From: Ornithomonoglobus_A sp045649025
GTDB lineage: Bacteria; Bacillota; Clostridia; UBA1381
Assembly: GCA_045649025.1 (NCBI GenBank)
Contig: JAZRPB010000015.1
Coordinates: 1 to 63,296 of the forward strand
DNA length: 63,296 bases
Reading direction: 5' to 3'
Shown here: piece by piece, positions 1 through 7,440 of the stretch
Numbering within the stretch: position 1 is the stretch's first letter
Layout of the letters: the number at the start of each line of letters is the position of its first letter
Notes under the pieces: generated by a model
Seen by the model: the letters and a program-made list of their open reading frames with translations, nothing else
Database searches by the model: none
Told to the model about the DNA's origin: nothing
Made by a program: the position numbers and the translations under genes

Positions 1-6
1 GGTTCT

Positions 7-63
7 TATATCCACTTTACTACGGGGGCGTATGAAATTATATTATATCCACTTTACTACGGG
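7..63. repeat. Pair of 20-bp direct repeats at the window edge
   Basis: The 20-base word TATATCCACTTTACTACGGG occurs at 7-26 and again, without mismatch, at 44-63, giving a period of 37 bases. The 17 bases between the copies are unrelated. The repeats lie downstream of the sortase gene. Because they sit at the very start of the window, a longer tandem array may continue outside it. No function is evident. Confidence 0.75.
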
Positions 64-70
64 CATACAG

Positions 71-96
71 ATAGGGAAACAAGCTTGTTTCCCTAT
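71..96. terminator. Perfect 26-base palindrome at the 3' end of the sortase gene
   Basis: Arms ATAGGGAAACAAG (71-83) and CTTGTTTCCCTAT (84-96) form a 13-bp inverted repeat with no spacer, centred on AAGCTT. It overlaps the sortase stop codon (93-95). The position suits a transcription end, but no T-run follows on the minus strand, so it could instead be a protein-binding palindrome or part of the repeat next to it. Confidence 0.45.
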
Positions 97-806
97 GATA
101 CTCTCTTTGCAACTACAACCATTCTTTCGTTACTTGTTCCGTAAGAACAGGTTGAAAGCGTTATTAAGCTGTCGCCATACAGGGCATCCTCGCCTGTGTC
201 ATATAGTGAAAGCTCTTTTACTTTTGATACATATTCGTTAAAATCATCGGGTGTGGCAGCATCTGTAAATTCGTGATACTTAAATTCCTTTGCACTGCCC
301 ACCTTTGTGTTAAATACTGAAATTACCGTATATGTTCTGTGCTCATAAACAGAATCTAAAACGATGGTTTTATGTTCTTTAAAAAATTCTTCTTTTTTGT
401 ATTTTAGAAGTGTTGCAAAAACACTTCCATTTCGCATATTGTGACCATACACAATTAAATTCGTGCTTGGAGTTAGCATATCACACTGATAGTCTAAAAT
501 GGGTAGCCCGCCCGATTGCTTTGCTTTGTCAAAATTATGATTAAGATAATACGAGTTATTATTCTGTTGCATAACAGGATAGCTTAAATCTGTATCGGGA
601 ATGTTTATCCAACCAACCATATCGGTGTTTTTGTTGTGTAGCTCTGTGTAGCATTTTAAACGTCCGTCGGGGTCTTTGGTGTAGTTAAATGCATTTTTCT
701 TTTGCGTGTTGTTATCTTTAGCTGATGTATTTAGTACAATACTTTCCAAATTATCGAAATGCTCTAATGCCTTGTGTGAATTATACATATACACACCTAA
801 ATACAC
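93..806 (-). CDS. srtB: Class B sortase (transpeptidase), start uncertain
   Basis: Cysteine transpeptidase that joins secreted proteins to the peptidoglycan cross-bridge on the outer face of the membrane. Counting from the GTG at 806, the catalytic residues are His122 in YGHNM, Cys220 in TLSTC and Arg228 in NERM, the class B layout. Starting there leaves out the membrane anchor. The frame stays open to the stop at 897-899, and the upstream residues RKLLISVSTLVFLVCIVYLG form a clear signal-anchor helix. No in-frame ATG, GTG or TTG exists in that stretch. AGAGGA followed six or nine bases later by ATT (878 or 875) suggests a non-standard start overlapping the end of the upstream gene. That neighbour has an NPKTG sorting signal and is the likely substrate. 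Confidence 0.88.
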   Translation of the reverse strand: MYLGVYMYNSHKALEHFDNLESIVLNTSAKDNNTQKKNAFNYTKDPDGRLKCYTELHNKNTDMVGWINIPDTDLSYPVMQQNNNSYYLNHNFDKAKQSGGLPILDYQCDMLTPSTNLIVYGHNMRNGSVFATLLKYKKEEFFKEHKTIVLDSVYEHRTYTVISVFNTKVGSAKEFKYHEFTDAATPDDFNEYVSKVKELSLYDTGEDALYGDSLITLSTCSYGTSNERMVVVAKRVS

Positions 807-880
807 AATACATACAAGAAATACAAGAGTTGATACAGAAATTAAAAGCTTTCGTGCTCTATATGATATCGGAATAATAA

Positions 881-1867
881 TCAGTCCTCTTTTCTTTTAG
901 AGAATGTGCCGTATAATATGCCTGAAAGTGCAATCAAAGCAAGAACAGTGATAGCAACTATTGGTGTTGAATCACCTGTTTTTGGATTTGCTTTAGCAGG
1001 CTTTGGTGTAGCCGTTGACGATGCTGAAGCAGGTGTACCAAACTGAATTTTTGCATTGGAATCACCCGTTACAACAACTGTGTCGCCAACCTCTAATGCA
1101 ACTGTCTTTCCCTTTGCCTCCTCGGGGTTAAGTGTGAATGTGATGTTTTTAGAACCGTCCTTTGACTTTATATTACAAGAGCCGTTTCCGAAAAGAACAT
1201 ACACACCCTTTTCGAGCATATTAGCCTCTTTATCGGTTTTGTCGCCAACAGTAATTGTTAATACCTTTTGAGTGGGTTCGGGGGATGGTGCCACCTCGTT
1301 ATCTGTAACAGAGTTCATAGCACCGTCAATATCAGCATTTACTTCTAATGACCATTTAATGTCCGACACGCTGTTTTCCAAATCGCTATACTTTATTTTG
1401 TCGTTTGATGACATTCTAATGTTGAATATCTGTGTATCATTTTCAAACTCATTATTAAGAGTTCCCAATATTAAAGTTCTGTTATTCATACTGGCTGCTC
1501 TTGCTTGGGTTTCTTCAAAAAGAATTGTTCCGTCGCTTGATGATATACGAAAATCTATATAGTCAATGGCACTGTAGCCACTATCCTTTGCAACATCTTC
1601 GGGAATTTCTAGTTTTAACAGTGCAATAACAGGCTTTTCGCTTTCACTTTCAATGGTGATTTGTTCAATAACGTCTTTTGAGTCTGTTAAATTTCTTGAT
1701 TCGTTCATTAAGCTTGTTATATCCTCGCTGAATTTATCTTCAGAATATGTAGCTGTAATGTTTTCATCGGTAGACTTTGTTGATACATTTATGCCTGCTG
1801 CAAACACGTTTATACTTGCACAAGCCACAAGTGCAACTGCTAAAATTCCTGAAACCAGTTTCTTCAT
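881..1867 (-). CDS. Secreted cell-wall-anchored protein with NPKTG sorting signal
   Basis: Predicted 328-residue surface protein. It has an N-terminal signal peptide (MKKLVSGILAVALVACA, likely cleaved after NVFA), a threonine/serine-rich extracellular part, a linker rich in Pro, Thr and Ala, then NPKTG, a hydrophobic stretch (PIVAITVLALIALSGILYG) and a basic tail, KRKED. This is a sortase sorting signal; NPKTG resembles motifs used by class B sortases, and a class B sortase is next door. The ATG at 1867 is chosen over an in-frame ATG at 1900 because AGGAG lies nine bases upstream and the signal peptide then begins properly. The extracellular part matches no domain I recognise. The two genes appear cotranscribed from the promoter at 1915-1943. 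Confidence 0.82.
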   Translation of the reverse strand: MKKLVSGILAVALVACASINVFAAGINVSTKSTDENITATYSEDKFSEDITSLMNESRNLTDSKDVIEQITIESESEKPVIALLKLEIPEDVAKDSGYSAIDYIDFRISSSDGTILFEETQARAASMNNRTLILGTLNNEFENDTQIFNIRMSSNDKIKYSDLENSVSDIKWSLEVNADIDGAMNSVTDNEVAPSPEPTQKVLTITVGDKTDKEANMLEKGVYVLFGNGSCNIKSKDGSKNITFTLNPEEAKGKTVALEVGDTVVVTGDSNAKIQFGTPASASSTATPKPAKANPKTGDSTPIVAITVLALIALSGILYGTFSKRKED

Positions 1868-1914
1868 AATAATATCGCTCCTGTTCCTTTGAAATATCAT
1901 ACTTATAACTTAAA

Positions 1915-1943
1915 ATTATATCATATTTATCATTCTTTGTCAA
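1915..1943 (-). promoter_or_regulatory. Sigma-A promoter of the surface protein-sortase pair
   Basis: On the minus strand, TTGACA (1938-1943), a 17-base spacer and TATAAT (1915-1920), preceded by an extended TGA. This is a full match to the housekeeping consensus, about 48 bases upstream of the chosen start codon. Confidence 0.88.
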
Positions 1944-1971
1944 ATGGAAATATATAAGATTCACATATTAT

Positions 1972-2766
1972 TTACATATTTTTCGATTTCTCTATGCAGG
2001 CTTTGACTGCACTCATAATTGAAGCACGGAAACCTGTGCTTTCAAGTGCTTCAACGGCACTTATGGTTGTGCCACCTGGTGAGCATACCATATCCTTTAA
2101 TTTAGCGGGATGTATGCCTGTTTCGAGCACCATTTTAGCACTGCCAAGTACCGCCTGTGCACAGAATGTGTATGCAATGTCACGTGGCATACCGTCCTTT
2201 ACTGCGGCATCTGCCATAGCCTCAATAAACATAAACACGTATGCAGGTGACGAGCCGCTTATGCCCGTAACGGTATCCATAAGCTTTTCGGGTATACACT
2301 GTGCCCTTCCTATGCTGTTGAATACACCTAAAACGGCGTCTTTTTCGATATCGGTCACATTAGCGTTTAAAGAAATACCCGACATTGCCTCACCAACAAA
2401 TGCAGGAGTGTTTGGCATAACTCGTATAAGCTTAATTGGTTTTTCAAATGCTTCTTCGATTTTTTTGATGCACTGTCCTGCCACAATTGAAACTATAATT
2501 GTATTTTCGTCTGTACAGTCTTTGATTTCATCTATAACATCATATAAAACATTCGGTTTTATTGCAAGAAATAACAAATCTGCATTTGAGGCAACCTCCT
2601 TGTTATCGGTGGTGGTTGTTACTCTGTATTTTTCTTGTGTTTTATATAAGCCGTCTGTGTTTATGTCGCTTATAATTATGTCTTGTGGAGCTGCAATATT
2701 ATTTTGTATAATCCCGTTTAAGATGGCATTTGCCATATTGCCGTTACCAATAAATCCTATTTTCAT
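1972..2766 (-). CDS. proC: Pyrroline-5-carboxylate reductase
   Basis: Last step of proline synthesis: NAD(P)H-dependent reduction of 1-pyrroline-5-carboxylate in the cytoplasm. The 264-residue length is normal. The N-terminus MKIGFIGNGNMANAI is the Rossmann dinucleotide loop of the family. The C-terminal half carries the ProC signature around GSSPAYVFMFIEAMADAAVKDG and CSPGGTTISAVEALE. It lies two bases after aroK and is the last gene of the aroE-aroK-proC operon. No proA or proB is in view. The order of shikimate and proline genes has no obvious metabolic logic. Confidence 0.96.
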   Translation of the reverse strand: MKIGFIGNGNMANAILNGIIQNNIAAPQDIIISDINTDGLYKTQEKYRVTTTTDNKEVASNADLLFLAIKPNVLYDVIDEIKDCTDENTIIVSIVAGQCIKKIEEAFEKPIKLIRVMPNTPAFVGEAMSGISLNANVTDIEKDAVLGVFNSIGRAQCIPEKLMDTVTGISGSSPAYVFMFIEAMADAAVKDGMPRDIAYTFCAQAVLGSAKMVLETGIHPAKLKDMVCSPGGTTISAVEALESTGFRASIMSAVKACIEKSKNM

Positions 2767-2768
2767 TC

Positions 2769-3284
2769 TTATACTCCTTTCGCAGTATTTAATTTATTCA
2801 GTATGATTTGTGCGTGTTCGTCGGGCGATAAGTCGTTTGAAATTGTTATTTTATAATCACAATCATCATAAAATGGCTTTCTTGCATTAAACAACGCCCG
2901 TATTTCATCAACCGACTTGTTCTGCATAAGAGGGCGTGTGCTTGCAGCATTGCAAAGCCTGTCTTTAATCACCTCAAAATCACAGGAAAGATTAACAACC
3001 ACACCATTTTTTCTTAAGCTTGCAATGTTTTCTTTGTTTAAAACCACGCCGCCGCCTGTTGAAATAACAGTATTTTCGAGGTTGGAAACCTCTTTTATAA
3101 TATCTGATTCTGTTTTTCTAAAATAACTCTCTCCGTGATTTGCAAATATTTCATTAACAGACATACCCTCTCGTTCCTCTATAAGCTTATCGGTGTCAAT
3201 CAGCTTGTAGCCTGTCCTTTGTGAAAGACATAATGCTATTTTAGATTTGCCTGTTGCCATAAAACCTGTAAGAACAATGTTCAT
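2769..3284 (-). CDS. aroK: Shikimate kinase
   Basis: Phosphorylates shikimate to shikimate-3-phosphate in aromatic amino-acid synthesis. At 171 residues it is a typical single-domain P-loop kinase. GFMATGKSKIA near the N-terminus is the Walker A loop, DTDKLIE carries the Asp pair that binds magnesium and shikimate, and STGGGVVL is the shikimate-binding glycine motif. RPLM near residue 120 is in the lid. It overlaps aroE by four bases (ATGA), so translation is probably coupled. The enzyme acts on the product of AroE, which fits their adjacency. Confidence 0.95.
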   Translation of the reverse strand: MNIVLTGFMATGKSKIALCLSQRTGYKLIDTDKLIEEREGMSVNEIFANHGESYFRKTESDIIKEVSNLENTVISTGGGVVLNKENIASLRKNGVVVNLSCDFEVIKDRLCNAASTRPLMQNKSVDEIRALFNARKPFYDDCDYKITISNDLSPDEHAQIILNKLNTAKGV

Positions 3285-4138
3285 CGGTTAAACACCTCTT
3301 TTTTTATCATATCTGCTATATTTTTTGGTAAAGTGGTATCGGTAAAAAGCTCGTACGCAAAAATGCCTTGATATATCAACATCCCCAAACCGTTTGCAAT
3401 CTTTGCACCTCTTTTTTCACACTCACGCAAAAACAGTGTTTTTGCGGGGTTATATATCATATCAACAACAGATGTTTTTTCGTTAATAAAATCAAGATTT
3501 TTTATGCACTCAATTGAGTCGGTAGGAAGTATATCCTCTTTTGGACTCATACCTGCAGATGTTGTGTTTATAACCACATCGTAAGATGTGATATCCATAT
3601 TAGTGCTTATTTTATAGCCTGTTTTATTAAAAATATCCTCCGCAAGCATATTTACTTTACTTTGTGTGCGATTAACAACGGTTATAGATTTTGGGTTTTC
3701 ACGTATCAATCTTATAAGAGTTGGTGTAACCACACCGCCTGCACCGATTACAAGTACGTTTTTATTGCAAATTTCAATACCCTCATTTACTAATGAGGCA
3801 TAAAAGCCCTCGGAATCGGTTGTGTATCCATATAGCTTGCCGTTGCGGTTAACAACGGTATTTACCGAATTAAACAGCCTGGCATCGTCGGAAATTACAT
3901 CAAGATATTGCATTATTTGAGCCTTATAAGGAGCAGTTACGTTAATGCCCTTTATTCCCAAAGCACGCATACTGTCTGCAACGTATTTTAAATCGGAGGC
4001 TTCAACGTTAAATGCAGTGTACACATAATCGGCATTCATTTGCTCTATTATGTAGTTGTGAAGCTTTGGTGAAAAGCTATGCTCTATCGGGTTGCCAATA
4101 ACACCAAGAAGCTTTGTTTTTGCAGTTATACAGTTCAT
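3281..4138 (-). CDS. aroE: Shikimate dehydrogenase
   Basis: Reduces 3-dehydroshikimate to shikimate with NADPH. The 285-residue protein begins with the substrate domain, including GNPIEHSFSPKLHN with the Ser pair that binds the carboxylate, then NVTAPYK with the catalytic Lys. VIGAGGVVTP is the nucleotide loop and NTTSAGM lies further on. It is first in the operon. AGGAGGGGG precedes the start, and a TTGACA promoter lies at 4168-4196. Quinate/shikimate dehydrogenase paralogues share the fold, but adjacency to aroK supports the biosynthetic role. Confidence 0.95.
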   Translation of the reverse strand: MNCITAKTKLLGVIGNPIEHSFSPKLHNYIIEQMNADYVYTAFNVEASDLKYVADSMRALGIKGINVTAPYKAQIMQYLDVISDDARLFNSVNTVVNRNGKLYGYTTDSEGFYASLVNEGIEICNKNVLVIGAGGVVTPTLIRLIRENPKSITVVNRTQSKVNMLAEDIFNKTGYKISTNMDITSYDVVINTTSAGMSPKEDILPTDSIECIKNLDFINEKTSVVDMIYNPAKTLFLRECEKRGAKIANGLGMLIYQGIFAYELFTDTTLPKNIADMIKKEVFNR

Positions 4139-4167
4139 ATGAAACCCCCTCCTATATTTATGTTTAT

Positions 4168-4196
4168 AATATATAATATATTTTTTCTTTTGTCAA
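4168..4196 (-). promoter_or_regulatory. Sigma-A promoter of aroE-aroK-proC
   Basis: Minus-strand TTGACA (4191-4196), 17-base spacer, TATATT (4168-4173). It sits 30 bases upstream of the aroE start and separates the aro operon from sigK, which lies upstream on the same strand. Confidence 0.8.
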
Positions 4197-4246
4197 TAAT
4201 TCTTAATGATTTGTATTTAAAAAGTAACAAAAATGGGCTGTTGCCT

Positions 4247-4945
4247 TTAGCACGGGACATCCATTTTCTTCATTTCATCATAAAGACGCTTCAGGCATCG
4301 TTTTTCAATTCTTGAAACATAGCTTCTGCTTATGCCCAACTCACGTGCAATCTCCTTTTGTGTTTTCCTTTTGGAGTTGCCAAGTCCATATCGTGATGTC
4401 ATAATGCGTATTTCGTTGTCGCTTAATACATTTTTCATTGCCTTGTAGAGTTGTTTTGTTTCAATTTTTAAGCCTATCACGTTGCTTATATCAACATCAT
4501 CTGTTGTTAGGATGTCAGATAATGTCATATTATTGCCTTCTTTGTCGGTACCGATGCTTTCCTCTATTGAAATTTCATTTGCAAGACGCTTTGTACTCCT
4601 CAAATGCATCAAAATTTCGTTTTCAATGCAACGTGATATATACGACGAAAGACGTATGCTTTTTTTGGAATTAAATGTATTTATCCCTTTAATAAGACCA
4701 ATTGTGCCTATTGATATTAAGTCCTCAAGATTTTTTTCATCACTGTATTTTTTTGCAATATGTGCCACAAGACGCAGATTGTGTTCTATAAGAATATGCT
4801 TTGCGTCCTCATCGCCATTCTCAAGACATGCTATGTACTTCTTCTCCTCTTCCAAAGAAAGAGGCTTTGGAAACGAACTGTTGCCTGAAACGTACCCTGT
4901 AAGCAATATAAAGGCTTCAAGAATACTTGATAATAAATCAAACAT
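4247..4945 (-). CDS. sigK: RNA polymerase sporulation sigma factor, pro-sigma-K
   Basis: Late mother-cell sigma factor that drives spore coat and cortex genes. The uninterrupted 232-residue protein starts with a hydrophobic pro-sequence (MFDLLSSILEAFILLTGYVS), which in Bacillus keeps sigma-K at the membrane until SpoIVFB cuts it. Region 2 (HNLRLVAHIAKKY, EDLISIGTIGLIKGI, RCIENEILMHLR) and region 4 (KTQKEIARELGISRSYVSRIEKR) are intact and close to Bacillus SigK. There is no sign of a skin-type insertion. A candidate SpoIVFB gene lies at 7441. A sigma-E/K-like promoter is at 4972-4999, and AAAGGA precedes the ATG by ten bases. SigE has a similar pro-domain and is the main alternative, but the YVSGNSSFPKPLS junction and region 4 favour SigK. 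Confidence 0.92.
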   Translation of the reverse strand: MFDLLSSILEAFILLTGYVSGNSSFPKPLSLEEEKKYIACLENGDEDAKHILIEHNLRLVAHIAKKYSDEKNLEDLISIGTIGLIKGINTFNSKKSIRLSSYISRCIENEILMHLRSTKRLANEISIEESIGTDKEGNNMTLSDILTTDDVDISNVIGLKIETKQLYKAMKNVLSDNEIRIMTSRYGLGNSKRKTQKEIARELGISRSYVSRIEKRCLKRLYDEMKKMDVPC

Positions 4946-4971
4946 TATAACACCGTCCTTTTATGTATCAC

Positions 4972-4999
4972 TATAATATGCAACAAAGGGCACTTGTGT
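4972..4999 (-). promoter_or_regulatory. Candidate sigma-E/sigma-K-type promoter of sigK
   Basis: On the minus strand, AC (4998-4999), 17 bases, then CATATTATA (4972-4980). This fits the sigma-K pattern AC-N16/17-CATANNNTA; sigma-E shares the CATA -10 start. No TTGACA-like element is present. In Bacillus, sigK is transcribed by sigma-E and then by sigma-K itself, so the assignment is biologically sensible. The motif is short and the region AT-rich, so chance is possible. Confidence 0.5.
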
Positions 5000-5031
5000 T
5001 ACAAAATATACATAAAAGGTACAAGTGTGGC

Positions 5032-7326
5032 TTATCTTATGGTTTTAACTTTTTTAACACCTTCTTTGTTGATGATAAATGTAATATCACCATTAAGGTC
5101 TGTACGGTACACCTTTGTGTTGCTTAAATTATCGAGCACTTTTTGACGCGGGAAGCCGTATGGATTATCAAGGCCTGTGCTTATGACGGCATATTCGGGA
5201 TTAACCGCCTTTACAAATTCCTTGCTTGTGGAATACTCCGAACCGTGATGCGGTACCTTTAAAATGTCGGCTTTTATATTCTTATTTTCATTAATTAGTC
5301 CAAACTCTGCAACTGATGTTATATCACCTGTAAAAAGACAGCTTGTTTTGCCGTAATTTAATTTATACACCACTGTTGTGTTGTTTTCATCTTCGCTAAA
5401 CAATGCCAATTCTGTTGGAACAATTGCATTTATAACTATACCGTTTTCAAGCTTTATGGTGGTATCCTCGCTTATATAATAAATTTCGGTATTGTGTGTT
5501 CTTGCACTGCTTTCAATGGCTTTTCTGTAATCGTTTTCGGGAAGGGAATGGGGAAGGTACACCTTGTCCACATCTAAATTTTCAATTGCAGCAATAATAC
5601 CTTCTGCGTGGTCCTTATGAAAATGCGATACGAATGCTGCATCTATATGTGTCTTTGCTTTTCTTTGCAGATACGGAACAAAAATCTCTTCTCCAACATT
5701 ATAATCCTCCTGATATTCGGCACTGCCTCCGCCGTCTATCAGTATATTTGTACGATACGGAATACTTATTAATGCTGCATCTCCCTGACCAACGTTAATA
5801 AAGGTCATTTGCATTGAATATGAGCTTATAATTTCTAAAACAATTAATATGCAGGAAAGTATACAACCCAAAGAAATTGGTATTTTATAACGGCGGTTGT
5901 TTAAATATAAATAAAATGCGTATATAAAAAGATACACTGCTATTATAAAGCTTATGCTCGGCATTGGAAGCATTACGTTTGAAAACGGTGTTTCATTAAT
6001 GTAGTACGGCAGTTTTGTATATATATTTAAAGCTGTATTAACAAGTGAATACAGTATTGGTGCAAAGCCTGTAAGCTTTAGCATAATAAGCATAAGCGGC
6101 GAACACACCAGAATAATTATAGTAAGCGGAATAAATAAAATAACGGTTAACGGCTGATATGGTGAAAGTGAGTTAAAATAATATGCACCCAAAGGCATAA
6201 GACCAACAAGTAAAATTAAGCTTATGCTAATACTCCGTCTTAACGCTTTAGGGTGAATGAATTTTAAACTGTCGTAGCCAAATTCACCAAACGAAAATAT
6301 AAGTATGCTTGCTGCACAGCTAACAATAAAACCACCGTTGTATATTAAAAGCGGGTTTGCAACAAGTATTGCACCTATTACAATATACAAAATATCAAGA
6401 CGGTATATAAAACCGAATTTGTATCTAAACATATAGGTTATTGCAACGTACATTGCACTTTTTACAAATATGGGGTTTGAACTGTTAAAGGCTGCGTAGA
6501 GCATAAGTAAAAATGCGATTAATGCTATTCGGTATTTCTTGTGAACATACGATTTAAAAAGTGAAATAAGAAATGTTATAAGCATTATATGCACAAATGC
6601 AGGGTATAAACATCTTTTAATACCAGTATTGGTAATTATTTCGTCAAATTCTTCGGAAAACAAGCCTTTGTGCCCTGTAAGAATTGCACACAGAGTTGCT
6701 GCACCATCACCGCTAAACTGTTCGTTTATTAAATTTATAGTACTACTTCTTATTTTGTTTATGTATGAACGAAAATTGTTTGCAGTCAGCTTTATATCGC
6801 TCTTTAACGGTGCTTCACAAAACATAGTATACTGAATGTCATATGCCTTGTAATAAAGATTGCTGTTAAAGCTTGTTTGAGTTAAATTCTCGTTTATTCT
6901 TTTTAGTGTCCCTGTTGCAGAAATTACATCGCCGTATTCTAATTTTAAAGGCGAAGAAAGTATAATTGTTTCATTTACGGTTTTTGATTTTTCGTTTTGG
7001 GTTATTAAAAGAACATCTATGTGATAACGGTAATTATTCGCAGTTTTATTGGGTATTTCACAAACTGTTCCCGATATTGTAACGTCACTTTTGGCATAAG
7101 AGTTAAAAACACTTTCACGGTTTAGTGCATTATGATTTATGACTGCACCAAGTATAAAAAATATAATTGCACAAAAGAGAGGGACACTAAATCTCTTCTT
7201 GTAAATTGAAACACAAATAAGGGCAATACATATTCCGATTAATGTAATAAATATAAAATCAAAACCAAATTCGCCGTATAATAAAATTCCAAAAATCAAA
7301 CCAATAAATGAAAATGGTATTATCAT
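5032..7326 (-). CDS. comEC: ComEC/Rec2 DNA-uptake channel with C-terminal beta-lactamase fold
   Basis: Membrane channel through which single-stranded DNA enters during natural transformation. The 764-residue protein has the full family layout. The N-terminal membrane helices and DUF4131 region (residues 1-180) are followed by the polytopic competence domain (about 200-490). A metallo-beta-lactamase domain follows, beginning at MTFINVGQGDAALI, with DGGG, the zinc motif SHFHKDHAEG, and later FTGD and KVPHHGS. Other com genes are absent from the window. Many non-competent Clostridia also keep comEC, so uptake is not proven. It has its own promoter at 7369-7397. The ATG at 7326 follows AAAGGA by about 12 bases. 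Confidence 0.93.
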   Translation of the reverse strand: MIIPFSFIGLIFGILLYGEFGFDFIFITLIGICIALICVSIYKKRFSVPLFCAIIFFILGAVINHNALNRESVFNSYAKSDVTISGTVCEIPNKTANNYRYHIDVLLITQNEKSKTVNETIILSSPLKLEYGDVISATGTLKRINENLTQTSFNSNLYYKAYDIQYTMFCEAPLKSDIKLTANNFRSYINKIRSSTINLINEQFSGDGAATLCAILTGHKGLFSEEFDEIITNTGIKRCLYPAFVHIMLITFLISLFKSYVHKKYRIALIAFLLMLYAAFNSSNPIFVKSAMYVAITYMFRYKFGFIYRLDILYIVIGAILVANPLLIYNGGFIVSCAASILIFSFGEFGYDSLKFIHPKALRRSISISLILLVGLMPLGAYYFNSLSPYQPLTVILFIPLTIIILVCSPLMLIMLKLTGFAPILYSLVNTALNIYTKLPYYINETPFSNVMLPMPSISFIIAVYLFIYAFYLYLNNRRYKIPISLGCILSCILIVLEIISSYSMQMTFINVGQGDAALISIPYRTNILIDGGGSAEYQEDYNVGEEIFVPYLQRKAKTHIDAAFVSHFHKDHAEGIIAAIENLDVDKVYLPHSLPENDYRKAIESSARTHNTEIYYISEDTTIKLENGIVINAIVPTELALFSEDENNTTVVYKLNYGKTSCLFTGDITSVAEFGLINENKNIKADILKVPHHGSEYSTSKEFVKAVNPEYAVISTGLDNPYGFPRQKVLDNLSNTKVYRTDLNGDITFIINKEGVKKVKTIR

Positions 7327-7368
7327 TCGTGTAATATTCCTTTCTTTAAAAGATACTTTCTAAAACGG

Positions 7369-7397
7369 AGTATATCATTTATTTGAAATAAAATCAA
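7369..7397 (-). promoter_or_regulatory. Promoter of comEC with an inverted repeat in the spacer
   Basis: Minus-strand TTGATT (7392-7397), 17-base spacer, TATACT (7369-7374) with an extended TGA. TTTATTT (7378-7384) and AAATAAA (7386-7392) form a seven-bp inverted repeat around one base, covering the spacer and the edge of the -35 box. It could be an operator, but AT-rich repeats of this length are not rare. Confidence 0.65.
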
Positions 7398-7440
7398 TAT
7401 AATAATAAAAATATTTATTAAAAATAGTGGTGATGAAGAG

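Noticed and set aside
7..63. CRISPR array at the left edge
   Set aside because: The spacer would be only 17 bases, there are only two repeats and no cas gene is present.
1994..2806. A 270-residue plus-strand frame opposite proC
   Set aside because: It is the antisense shadow of proC, whose family motifs are complete on the minus strand.
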